Position numbers and translations under genes: made by a program. A DNA stretch of 13,503 nucleotides from Pinguiococcus pyrenoidosus. Its lineage: Eukaryota; Sar; Pinguiophyceae; Pinguiochrysidales; Pinguiochrysidaceae. Position 1 is the stretch's first letter, and each line of letters begins with the position of its first letter. The stretch covers positions 7,153 to 20,655 of the forward strand of contig JAAMXY010000826.1 in assembly GCA_019677205.1 (NCBI GenBank), given 5' to 3'. The notes beneath the pieces were generated by a model. The model ran no database searches and was not told where the DNA came from. It saw only the letters and a list, made by a program, of their open reading frames with translations. This document shows positions 1 through 7,762 of this stretch, in pieces.

Positions 1-687
1 ATGGGAGCACCGTAGCCCCGTGGCACCGTCGCACTGCTCCGTAAGCCTTGCTGTATGGCGCGTGGAGGAACAAGCTACGCAAGCGAACAGTGGGAAATGA
101 TTGCAGGAACGTTGGCGTCGGATGGCAGAGACAGACCCTGTGAAAATCCACGGATGCCAAAAGACACCTGGCGACCGAAAGCCAAGGAGGGCAGGGGAGC
201 CACCGCACCGGAGGGGGACCACCTTTCTTGCTGCCTGCGCCTCGATATTGAACAAGCCCTTTTCTGCTTCATTTCGTCTCCCTCGTCTGTCGGTGCTTCC
301 TTCCCATGGCCCAGGAGAAAGATGTCTCACCCACCAGGTAGCGCCGTGCGCAGAGGGAGATTTGTTGTCAGGACAGCCGAGCGCAGTGCGCAGCACGCAA
401 ACAAGCGAACAAGCGGCGGCTTAATACAGTAAGATCCAATCAACGGGTGGGGATCGGATATGTTTGTCTACACATACAACTAACTTTGTCGACATTGTTG
501 CACCCTTTCTACATTTAGAATATTGTAATTATTGAAAATTATCAAATAGATATTTGAAGCCTTGAATGACAGTTAAAAAATTATAAAATTTGCTAAAATT
601 GTTCATAAAGAACGACCGCCGAAGAATTAGCTTGATGCTAGAGGACAAAGGCCGCCCCTACCCTTCTGGCCTCAGATTGGTTCGATC
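1..687. other. Upstream non-coding region, with an AT-rich tract
   Basis: No gene can be supported here. Open frames exist on both strands of the GC-rich first 420 bases, but they overlap each other, lack recognisable domains and read like chance frames. From about 420 the composition changes abruptly. Bases 481-600 contain only 28 G or C in 120 (about 23%), against a clearly GC-rich surrounding, and include runs such as AAAAAATTATAAAATTT near 575-593. The tract lies 80-200 bases upstream of the helicase start, so it may be its promoter. A CTAAC followed by a pyrimidine-rich stretch and TTTAG (about 480-517) resembles an intron 3' end, but nothing coding follows it. Confidence 0.5.
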
Positions 688-3600
688 ATGGTCATGGATC
701 CCATTATACCGCCATGCTATTCGGCCTCCAGGTATCTGCACCCAATCACGGCAGAGCTCCGCGGCTGTGTTCGCCGCCGCTCTTCTCCCGCTCTTTCCAT
801 TCAACACCCGACACCACTCGTGCGTTGCGGAGAAGGCGCGGCCCAGCCGCGGCGCCACTGCGCGCGTGCGCTCATCTCAGGATGTCATACTACCCGAGAC
901 CTCCTTGGGCTCCCTATCCACAGGCTCACTACGTGGCTTACCATCCGTATGCTGCTGTGGCGGCCGCAGGCTGGCGTCCCGACGTTTACGGCCGCTTCCC
1001 GCGCGCTCAGCGCGTGTACCTGCCGTCCACTTCGCTGCAGCATGGATACGTGAACGCGTATGTGATGCAGAGCCCTCGCGCGACCTCGCAGCCGCCTCGC
1101 GTCTCCGTGTTCGTGGACGACAGCGAGGCCAAGCAAGGCAACTTCGCCGCTGCGCCGCAGATAGTGGACTTTGGCAGACTCGTCCTGGATTCCGACGCAG
1201 ACGCGGCGGCGGACAACGACGAGCTCGGCGACGAGAATGCTGCGCCCTTGGGATACGACTTCGACCCGCTGGGCAGCCTCCTGCCGGAAGGAGAGACCAA
1301 GGAAGAGATGGTGGCCCAGGCGGAGGTGTGGAAAGAAGCCGTGACCGTGACCGTCAAGGCGGAGTCCGCCGGTCGCGCTCAGGTCAGCCGCGTGAGCGGC
1401 TGCGTGAGGCTTCTGGAGACCTCGTCGCCGCTCTTCGCAGTGAGGGTCAACCAGAAGAAGCTGGAGAACTTGGCCATGCAGCAAATCTCGGGGTCGAGGA
1501 CCCGTCTCTCGTTCACGATGTCCTTGGAATGTCTGCGCGACGAGCAGGTGCCGTTGGAAGAGCCGGAGTACTGGTACGGCGTGATCGAGATGGAGATCCG
1601 GACCGAGGGAAGCCACACAGCTGGCGGGCAGACCGTGTCGAGGTTTCTGAAGGTCAAGGCGCTCCTCAGCACCCGCAGCACGGAGGCGGCTTTCAAGCTC
1701 AGCGTGGAGGCCAAACCGTTCTTTCCGCTGAACTTGCGACAATGCTTCGATACTCCAGTGGCGGCCGTAGTCACGGCGGACAGGACTCTCCTGAACGCGC
1801 CGCCGGAGGCGTTTGACGTCGAGCGGCACGCCGCGTACTTCGACATTCCACCCCGGGTTTGGCAGCTTTGGAGCATTCATCAAAGCTTCATGGATCGCTC
1901 TCGTCCCAGCCAGAAAGCTCTGCAAGAGGGCGCAAGCTCGCCGCCAGAACAGAGGACCGCTCTCGAACTGGAAGTGGAGAGTTTCTCGGCGACCGAAAGG
2001 TTCGTAAGTGTCTACGGGCAGAAGGCCTTCGACGCCAAGTACCTTGCCAACCGCGTGGCGTTCTTCCTCTTCCTTGAGGAGGCCCAGTCCAAGTGCGATG
2101 TGTACAGTTTTGATCAGTTCAACGTGCAGCCGCGGCTCGTGCGCGTCAGGACGATTCCGAGTTCCAAGCCGAGCGGGACACCAGTACGCGTGCCAATCGT
2201 TCAGTTGAAAGTCCCTGGTCTGATGGAGAACAGACCCGCTCTATGCTTTGGGGATGAGGTCCGCTTTCGTCCAGCGACTGCGATGCGGAGCATGCGGTTT
2301 CCGGGGGAAGTTCGGGGCCTGGTCATCGACGCGCAGCCAACCAAGGGAATGATCCTCGTGCAGCTGCCGTCCATTGAGGCGATGGGCTACACTTTTGCGC
2401 CGCCGTCAGCGAACGGCGTTGGCGGCTCCTCCGAGCAGCCCCTGGAGTGGCATGTGCGCTTCTCGTACTCCCGCACCCCCTATTGCCTCATGCACAAAGC
2501 GACGGCGAATCACGTCGGTCGCATGTCGATCCGGCTTCTCTACCCAAACGAGTCGCATGTGCGCACCTGGCAGGAGTACGAGGAGACTGGGATGACGAAT
2601 CCGGATGCCGTATCGACGTTGGCAGCAATGAAGCTTTGCCCGCTGGCGTACGGCCGACTGCGCGAAGTTGTTTCTCTGGCCGTTGCGGCGCACAACGAAA
2701 GGCGAGAGAAGAAACCCATCTCGGTGACAGAGTTCGTCTCCTTGGCCCGGCCGAAGATGAGAGAGGAGAGAGTCCCGTTCCTTAGCGCTTATGCAGCATA
2801 TTTCGCAACAGTCTTGAGCCGACCGATAGATTGGACGGCGCATGGGTTCCATTTAGATTGGGATGGCGGCTTCACGACGTGCACGGTGGACACCCTCCTG
2901 TCCGTGACAACGGTTGCCTGCCTACCCGCGCAGGAAGTTGATCCCGCGGCTCGCGTGGAGGAGACTCTTGCCAACAAGGCGCTGAACGAGAAGCAGCTGC
3001 AAGCGGTCACGGACATCCTACGCCGGAGCTCGGGCGTGGCCCCGTACTTGATGTTCGGGCCACCGGGAACGGGAAAAACGATGACGCTCGTGGAGGCGGT
3101 CATGCAGCTGTTTATCAGAGAGCCCCAGTCGCGCATCCTTTGCACGGCCTCCTCAGACGCTGCCGCAGACATCTTAGCCGGGCGATTGCTCAAGTATCTC
3201 GAGGCCATGATGCCACGCTCGGTCGCTTGCAAGACCATCTTCCGGATGAACTGGTGGCGTAGGAACCCCGCCTCGCTGCCACCGAATCTGCTGAGAATCT
3301 CGAGCCAGAACAAGCACGGCGTCTTCGACTTTGTTCCGCTGAGAAACCTGTCCAGGGCGCCCATGGACGGCGTCCAGGGTCCCCGTATAATAGTGTCAAC
3401 GGCTGCGGCCAGCGAGGTGCTCAACACCCTGCTGGGATCGCAGAAGGCTTTCTTTTCCCACGTGGTGGCCGACGAATGCAGTCAATGCCTGGAGCCAGAG
3501 CTGCTGATCCCGTTGCAGTTCGCTAGCAACATGACGTCCGTCGTCCTCTGCGGAGATCCACGCCAGTTGGGCTCTGCTCTTCGGTGTAGCCATTCGCGAA

Positions 3601-4610
3601 GGGGTGCCTTCGACGTGTCACTCCAGGAGCGGCTCATGAAGCACTGTGCTGTGTATCACAATCCGGAGGGCTTCGTGCAAGATCTACCGCCTGGGTGGGC
3701 GCCGTGGAGGGGTCGCAGGCGCACGATCACGACCTTGGAGTACAACTATCGAAGCCACGAAAGTATCATCCGGCTGGCGTCCGCGATGTTCTACGACGGC
3801 CAACTTGTGGCAAAGGGCGACTCGGAAGTCACGGGTTCGATGCTCGGCTTCCGATTGAGGAACGACATCGCTACGTCCTCGATCATCGAGGACCCGAAGC
3901 GGCAAGCAGCATTGATGTGGCTCGGCTGTGCCGGCGAGCACGCGCACGAAGTGGACTCCCCGTCCTTCTTCAACGTCGTGGAGGCCACAAGCGTCCTTCG
4001 CTTGATCAAAAGGCTGCTGTCTTCAGAAGACGTGTCCGTGAGCCCTTCTGATATCGGCGTGATCTGCGCTTTCCGTCGGCAGACCCTGCTCGTGCGGAAG
4101 CTTCTGCGAAAGGACGGGCTGGGCGCCGTCAACGTCGGCTCCTGCGAGGACTTTCAGGGGAACGAGAAGCGAATCGTGATCGTCAGCCTGACGCTGACCC
4201 ACTCTCCGGGCCCCGTCACTGTAGAGGACAAGGCTGCAAGAGAGCCTCAGACGGTACGCATGGGCCTCTTCGGCGACCCCAAGAAGTTTAACGTGAGCAC
4301 GACGCGAGCGAAAGCGCTATGCGTTGTGGTTGGGGAGCCGCGCTACGCCGCCACAGATCCTTGCTGGCGCAATCTCTTACACATGTGCGTCCTCGAGAAG
4401 AACTACAGCGGGCGAGAATTTTGGATCGAAGGTGACGAAGGATTCGGGTACACTCCTGCCCACGCGTACGGCGATGGAGACGACGAGGCGGGCGCCATCC
4501 TCGATCGGCTGGGAAGCCTCGCTCTGGGATACGGCGACGCCGTGTCGATGTTCCCAAGGTCTCTTGAAGGCTTCTATCAAGAGGAAGCTGGATGGCGCGT
4601 GCTGATGTGA
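688..4610 (+). CDS. MOV10/SDE3/Armitage-like SF1 RNA helicase (spliced; intron 732-880)
   Basis: ATP-dependent 5'-3' RNA helicase of the UPF1-like SF1B class. Proposed exons are 688-731 and 881-4610, giving 1257 aa. A Tyr/Pro-rich N-terminus leads to a beta-rich region (VDFG near residue 110), a beta-barrel-like stretch (GDEVRF near 470) and a MOV10-type segment with VRFSYSRTP and MHKAT near 540-555. The helicase core follows: LNEKQLQAV (716-724), Walker A GPPGTGKT (741-748), motif Ia near 766, motif II DECSQ (879-883), GDPRQL (906-911), YNYRSHESI (969-977), EDFQGNE (1104-1110) and VSTTRAK (1153-1159). All catalytic residues are present, so it should be active. MOV10, SDE3 and Armitage act in small-RNA silencing, transposon repression and mRNA decay, in cytoplasmic granules. 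The start at 688 has A at -3 and G at +4, with an in-frame TAG at 628. Starts at 882 (1242 aa) or, if unspliced, 714 (1298 aa) remain possible. It converges on the exonuclease gene. Confidence 0.9.
732..880 (+). other. Probable intron in the 5' end of the helicase gene
   Basis: The donor is CCAG|GTATCT and the acceptor is GCTCATCTCAG|G, 149 nt apart. Removing it joins the reading frame that starts at ATG 688 to the helicase frame exactly one codon before ATG 882 (codon AG|G). The resulting N-terminus, MVMDPIIPPCYSASR, runs smoothly into the Tyr/Pro-rich MSYYPRPPW segment. The interval also stays open in the helicase frame from ATG 714, which is why an unspliced model would look acceptable. 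The intron has not been tested with transcripts. Confidence 0.6.
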
Positions 4611-4633
4611 GCTTGCTTGCGACAAAGCAAGCT
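4610..4633 (+). other. Stem-loop at the helicase stop codon
   Basis: AGCTTGCTT (4610-4618) and AAGCAAGCT (4625-4633) form a perfect 9-bp stem around a 6-nt loop, GCGACA. The stem begins with the last base of the TGA stop codon, so it lies at the very start of the 3' UTR. It could influence termination or mRNA stability, but it may also be chance. Confidence 0.5.
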
Positions 4634-5112
4634 GTGGCATAAACCATACTTTTTATTCGATATCGGCCGTACGGATCCGTCGGAAGAGTTTTTTCCTTCG
4701 GTCATGCCGCGTCATGCCGCTCTCTCAGGAAGCAAAACTTTCGCGTGTCAGAAAGCGGGTTCTGTCTGAACGTCCAAGCTGTGCCGTTCGCACATTCGTT
4801 GATGGCTCGAGTCTTTAGCCAATCCCACTACCTACGTCTCCTGTCCCCTTCCCCTCCCCCCACACCCACCAAATAGGGCTACGCGCAAGCTTGGTCATCT
4901 GTCCCAGGCTGCCATCCTAACTGCCCCTGTCCGAAATGATACTGTCTTGCGTGCGTGTGGCACCGACGGCTTTGCCCTGCATGTCCTCGTCACCACCCTC
5001 GGCCTCTCTGCCCTGAACAAGGTGATACTAGCTTCTTTCACAGAGCTAGCCCTGCGACGATCAAAAAAGCGACTGCACTCAAGATCCTAAACCTGATCCG
5101 ACTCTCTTTATC
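4611..5112. other. Convergent spacer between the helicase and exonuclease genes
   Basis: These 502 bases separate the two stop codons and should hold both 3' UTRs and polyadenylation sites. They contain a hairpin at the helicase stop, TTTTTATTCG at about 4650, a perfect tandem 10-mer GTCATGCCGC at 4701-4720, and a C-rich pyrimidine tract at about 4837-4870. No canonical AATAAA was found in the expected position on either strand, and no coding potential is apparent. Confidence 0.6.
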
Positions 5113-7729
5113 TTATGATGGGGAGGCTTGACCCCGCGATTTTCTGCGACTCCGGAACCCCCTTTTTCTGCCTTCGACAGGCGAGCTCTGGTGGCCGGCG
5201 GAGCTTCCGCCGCCGTGTGGTAGCTCGGCAGACGCTATCAGCTCGCTCGGGTCTCCGCCAAAGTATGTCCACAGCTTGATGATCTGCTCCAGGATTGACG
5301 GAGCTACCAGCGCGTCCAGAGTGGCGTATTCGACCTTGATTTCAAGAGCGACTCGGCGGTCACGATGCAGTCGGCGGATCACACCAGGTATTCTTCCGAA
5401 AACAAGCAAGATCCTACCTGCTCCAGAGTCAGGGGGCGTGCTTCCCAGTCTGTCAGTTGCTGCCACTTCATCAGCTTCTTCCCCAGGTAACGGTAGCATA
5501 GCCCGCCGAGTCCGCCTCCCACGCCTTCGGGATTGGTGCTGTCGAAGATTCCTTGGGTTGAAGCCATCATGCCCTACCGAGATACGCGACGCCTTCAGCG
5601 GCAGAAGCCAGGAAGGATTCAAGGTCGTTGGACAAAAGCGAGTTACCGCTGGCGGTGGTAGCGCGTCCCGCAGCGCGCTGGTGATGAGCGCGTCGACGTC
5701 GTCAGCTGGGCGCAATTTCGCGATCATCTTCTTCAGGGCATTGTGTGCCTTCTCAAGATCGAGTAGACGGGCGGTGTAGACCTGGGGAGGTGCCGGGTGA
5801 ATGGTCCGGAGGATCCCCTGCGGTCGATCTTGATTAGCCCCAGGTGCGGCGAAGCTGCTCGGCCGGGCCACTGCACGTACCTTCACGTCCTCCTGCACTC
5901 CGACGCCGAGCAGGATGACCGCTGGGTCGTACAGTATGCATGAGATGGCCGCCTCCAATGCTATTCTTTCCGGTGCCATGGCGATGGCGCGGGCCATGAG
6001 CAAGTCAAAGAGAATGACTCGCCCCCCGTAGGCAAACTGGAGAAGTGCGGGCCGCAGTTCACTTCGCCCATACTCTATGAAACGCGTTTCTGTGTCGATG
6101 CCCACGAAAATTGGCACCTGGTTCCGCTGCTTCGCGCTAGTAAACATTTGCTGCAGAATCTGCAGCGCGTGGTTGAGCTGTGGTATCCCCGTCGCCAGGA
6201 ACGGCCCGCGGAAGACGTCGCCATGCTCCGCCCGGAAGTCGCCGAAGGTGAGGAACTTGGCCATCCTTGCCGCTTCTACTACGTCTCGTATGCCGCTTAT
6301 CTGCCGTTCTAAGCTCTGGCGCACGCGGTTGTACTCGGCGGTGAGGTTGATGAAGTCCATGAGACGCTTCGTGACGGGGTCGTCACCGAGCACGCTGAGG
6401 TCGTCGGGGAACTTGCCGATGTCCTGCCAGTCCCGAATCATGCGCTCCGCCGACTCGAGGGAACCTCCACCATCCAGATAGAGTCGCAAGAGCTGCTGCC
6501 GATGCTCTACGCCTCCCTTCTTCGTCGCTATTCGGATCGCGAGGGGCAGCTTCCCTTTGCCCATCAGCTTCGCTATCTCGTCCGAAGCTCTTTGGTTGAG
6601 GGACTCGGGGAAGTCGTGTTCCAGATGATACCTTGCGATGTAGTGCATCGCGTGGCCTGCCTTTCCCGGAGCGCTCAGTAGATGCTGGATGAGCTGCTTC
6701 TTGCCCTCGATGACCGCTGCGGGATCCTCTTGCGCCGTGGTACTCTCCAGAAGCATGGCGGCTTGCTCGACTTTGTCTGCCTGGAGGAGCACATGGAGGA
6801 TCTCTGCGCTCTCCATGTTGCGCCCAACGACGCCGGCGCCCTCGGCAAGCTGCACCGCAGCTGTGTATTCTTCACAGGAGAGCAGGGCGTTGATGGCCTC
6901 CTTCGCAGTTTCCCGCAAGCTTGCTTCCGTGGTTTCTTCTTCTCCCTTCGAGCCTTCCTTCTCCTCTTCATCTCCTAAATCGCATGCAACCCAGTGAGCT
7001 CTCATTTTTCTCCCTTTTTTTATAATTTTCTTCTCGTTCTCGTTCTCCTTCTCGTTGTCCTTCTCCTCTTTCTCCTTCTTCTCCTTCTTCACGTTCTTCT
7101 TTTTCTTCTCTCTCTCTCTCTCTCTCTCTCTGTCTCCCTCCCTCCCTCTCTCCCTCCCCCGCTCTTTTCCTCCCTGCCTCTCTCCCTCCCCCGCTCTTTT
7201 CCTCCCTGCCTCGCTGTGTGCCACACCAGCAATAACACCACCTACCTTTGATTCGCGTCAGGCCCGCAAGGTCGCAGAGGCAGCCGGAGAGCTTCCCCAG
7301 GGCCTTCTTGGCATCCTTCGCCCCGGCGTTGGAGATGACCACAGAGAAGCCTCTGCGCACCAGGTCATGCAGGGCCGGGCCGGCGAGGGCCCCGCGGTGC
7401 TCCTTGGCCACCGTCTGGAAGCTGGCCACCAGGCACATCGTGGCCGGGCCGGTGGCCCCGGTTGGCGGCGCGGATGAGATGGCCGTCATGGCGTCCATGA
7501 CGCTGGTGCCCAGGGGCAGCAGGGAGCCTTGCTCTTCCGCCAGCGCCTTCATGGCCTCGATGGCGCTCCTGCGAGCCGCCGCGAACATGCCGGCGGCCTT
7601 GGGTGGCTGGAAGGCCTCGGTGTACTGCTGCACCGCCGCCATCGCCACGGCATCCTCGGAGCTCCCGGCCGACGTCAGCAGCTCCCGCACCAGGGCGGCC
7701 ATGTCGGGTGCAGGGGTTGCCCCCGCCAT
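5113..7729 (-). CDS. MUT-7/Nibbler/EXD3-like DEDDy 3'-5' exonuclease (five exons)
   Basis: Metal-dependent 3'-5' RNA exonuclease, by family. Exons on the minus strand are 7729-7246, 6974-5881, 5781-5647, 5573-5418 and 5334-5113, which sum to 2091 nt, or 696 aa plus stop. Residues 1-161 are Ala-rich and helical. An acidic stretch (about 162-178) and a helical repeat-like region up to about 420 follow. The exonuclease domain has motif I GIDTETRF (Asp455, Glu457), motif II GVGVQEDVK (Asp524), the family signature GLGGLCYRYLGKKL...LTDWEARPL (about 591-620), and motif III EYATLDA (Tyr626, Asp630). The DEDDy set is therefore complete. A basic tail ends the protein. The length and the helical N-terminus plus C-terminal nuclease layout fit MUT-7 (worm RNAi and transposon silencing) and Nibbler (small-RNA trimming). 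The start at 7729 has an in-frame TAG two codons upstream. Confidence 0.87.
5335..5417 (-). other. Exonuclease gene intron 4 (83 nt)
   Basis: The donor is GGAGCAG|GTAGGATC at 5417 and the acceptor is GAAATCAAG|GTC ending at 5335, phase 0. Splicing joins LTLEQ to VEYATLDAL and so reconstitutes the conserved motif III context. Without splicing the upstream frame hits TGA shortly after EEYLV. Confidence 0.85.
5574..5646 (-). other. Exonuclease gene intron 3 (73 nt)
   Basis: The donor is CAGCG|GTAACT at 5646 and the acceptor is CTCGGTAG|GGC ending at 5574. It joins the frame ending DALPPPA to the frame that carries GLGGLCYRYLGKKL and LTDWEARPL, at phase 0. The frame change is required because the conserved exonuclease block between motifs II and III lies in the other frame. 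Alternative junctions that also restore frame (a 34-nt or an 82-nt intron ending at 5552) have atypical length or weaker donors. Confidence 0.65.
5782..5880 (-). other. Exonuclease gene intron 2 (99 nt, stop-free and in frame)
   Basis: The donor is GTGAAG|GTACGTGCAG at 5880 and the acceptor is GGCACCTCCCCAG|GTC ending at 5782. The length is a multiple of three and has no stop, so retention would add 33 residues directly after motif II. Removal gives QEDVK|VYTARLLDLEKAH, which fits the compact spacing of this exonuclease family better. Confidence 0.7.
6975..7245 (-). other. Exonuclease gene intron 1 (271 nt, polypurine-filled)
   Basis: The donor is AAAG|GTAGGTGG at 7245 and the acceptor is GCGATTTAG|GAGATG ending at 6975. 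The phase-1 junction makes a Gly codon. On the sense strand the interior is almost all purine (GA, GGA and GAAA repeats), so there is no conventional polypyrimidine tract before the acceptor. Both flanking frames read open across parts of the intron, which yields spurious Lys/Glu/Arg-rich extensions if it is left unspliced. Confidence 0.75.
7000..7212. repeat. Pyrimidine/purine microsatellite tract with a perfect 32-bp tandem duplication
   Basis: The plus strand is almost pure pyrimidine for about 200 bases: TTCTC/CTT-type repeats (7000-7106), (TC)12 at 7107-7130, CCCT repeats, then two identical 32-base units at 7149-7180 and 7181-7212. The tract lies inside intron 1 of the exonuclease gene, whose mRNA strand is therefore polypurine. 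Mirror-symmetric homopurine tracts of this kind can form triplex (H-DNA) structures. That is known of such DNA in general and was not tested here. Confidence 0.9.
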
Positions 7730-7732
7730 GTC

Positions 7733-7762
7733 CTACTGCTCGCTCAGGCTGCTGCGGCGCAT
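7733..7762 (-). other. Nine-codon uORF directly before the exonuclease start
   Basis: On the minus strand, ATG at 7762 opens a 9-residue frame (MRRSSLSEQ) that stops at TAG 7735-7733. Only one codon (GAC) separates that stop from the main ATG at 7729, and the two are in the same frame. If it lies in the 5' UTR it could limit translation of the exonuclease or permit termination-reinitiation. The transcription start is unknown, so it may not be in the mRNA. Confidence 0.4.

Noticed and set aside
55-432. Two overlapping open frames near the window start
   Set aside because: They overlap each other in different frames, show no domain and have no supporting splice or start context.
672-692. GGTTCGATC, resembling a tRNA T-arm
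   Set aside because: The flanking bases do not form a T-stem, and no acceptor, D or anticodon arm is visible around it.
714-881. In-frame extension of the helicase from ATG 714 as a mitochondrial presequence
   Set aside because: The segment lies within a well-bordered 149-nt intron and does not resemble the protein that follows. Kept only as an alternative if the intron is retained.
590-1816. 408-codon plus-strand frame overlapping the helicase
   Set aside because: Arg/Gly-rich shadow of the helicase coding sequence in another frame. The helicase frame has clear domain evidence.
885-1925. 346-codon antisense frame opposite the helicase 5' half
   Set aside because: GC-rich coding DNA keeps the antisense frame open. 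Composition is Arg/His/Leu-rich without any motif.
5552-5585. A 34-nt intron in the exonuclease gene (donor GTATCT, acceptor CCCAAG)
   Set aside because: It restores frame, but it is far shorter than the other introns (73-124 nt), and the donor GTAACT at 5646 with acceptor at 5574 fits better.
6968-7245. Lys/Glu/Arg-rich extensions of the exonuclease frames across 6975-7245
   Set aside because: They are translations of the polypurine intron. The GT-AG junction with matching phase removes them.
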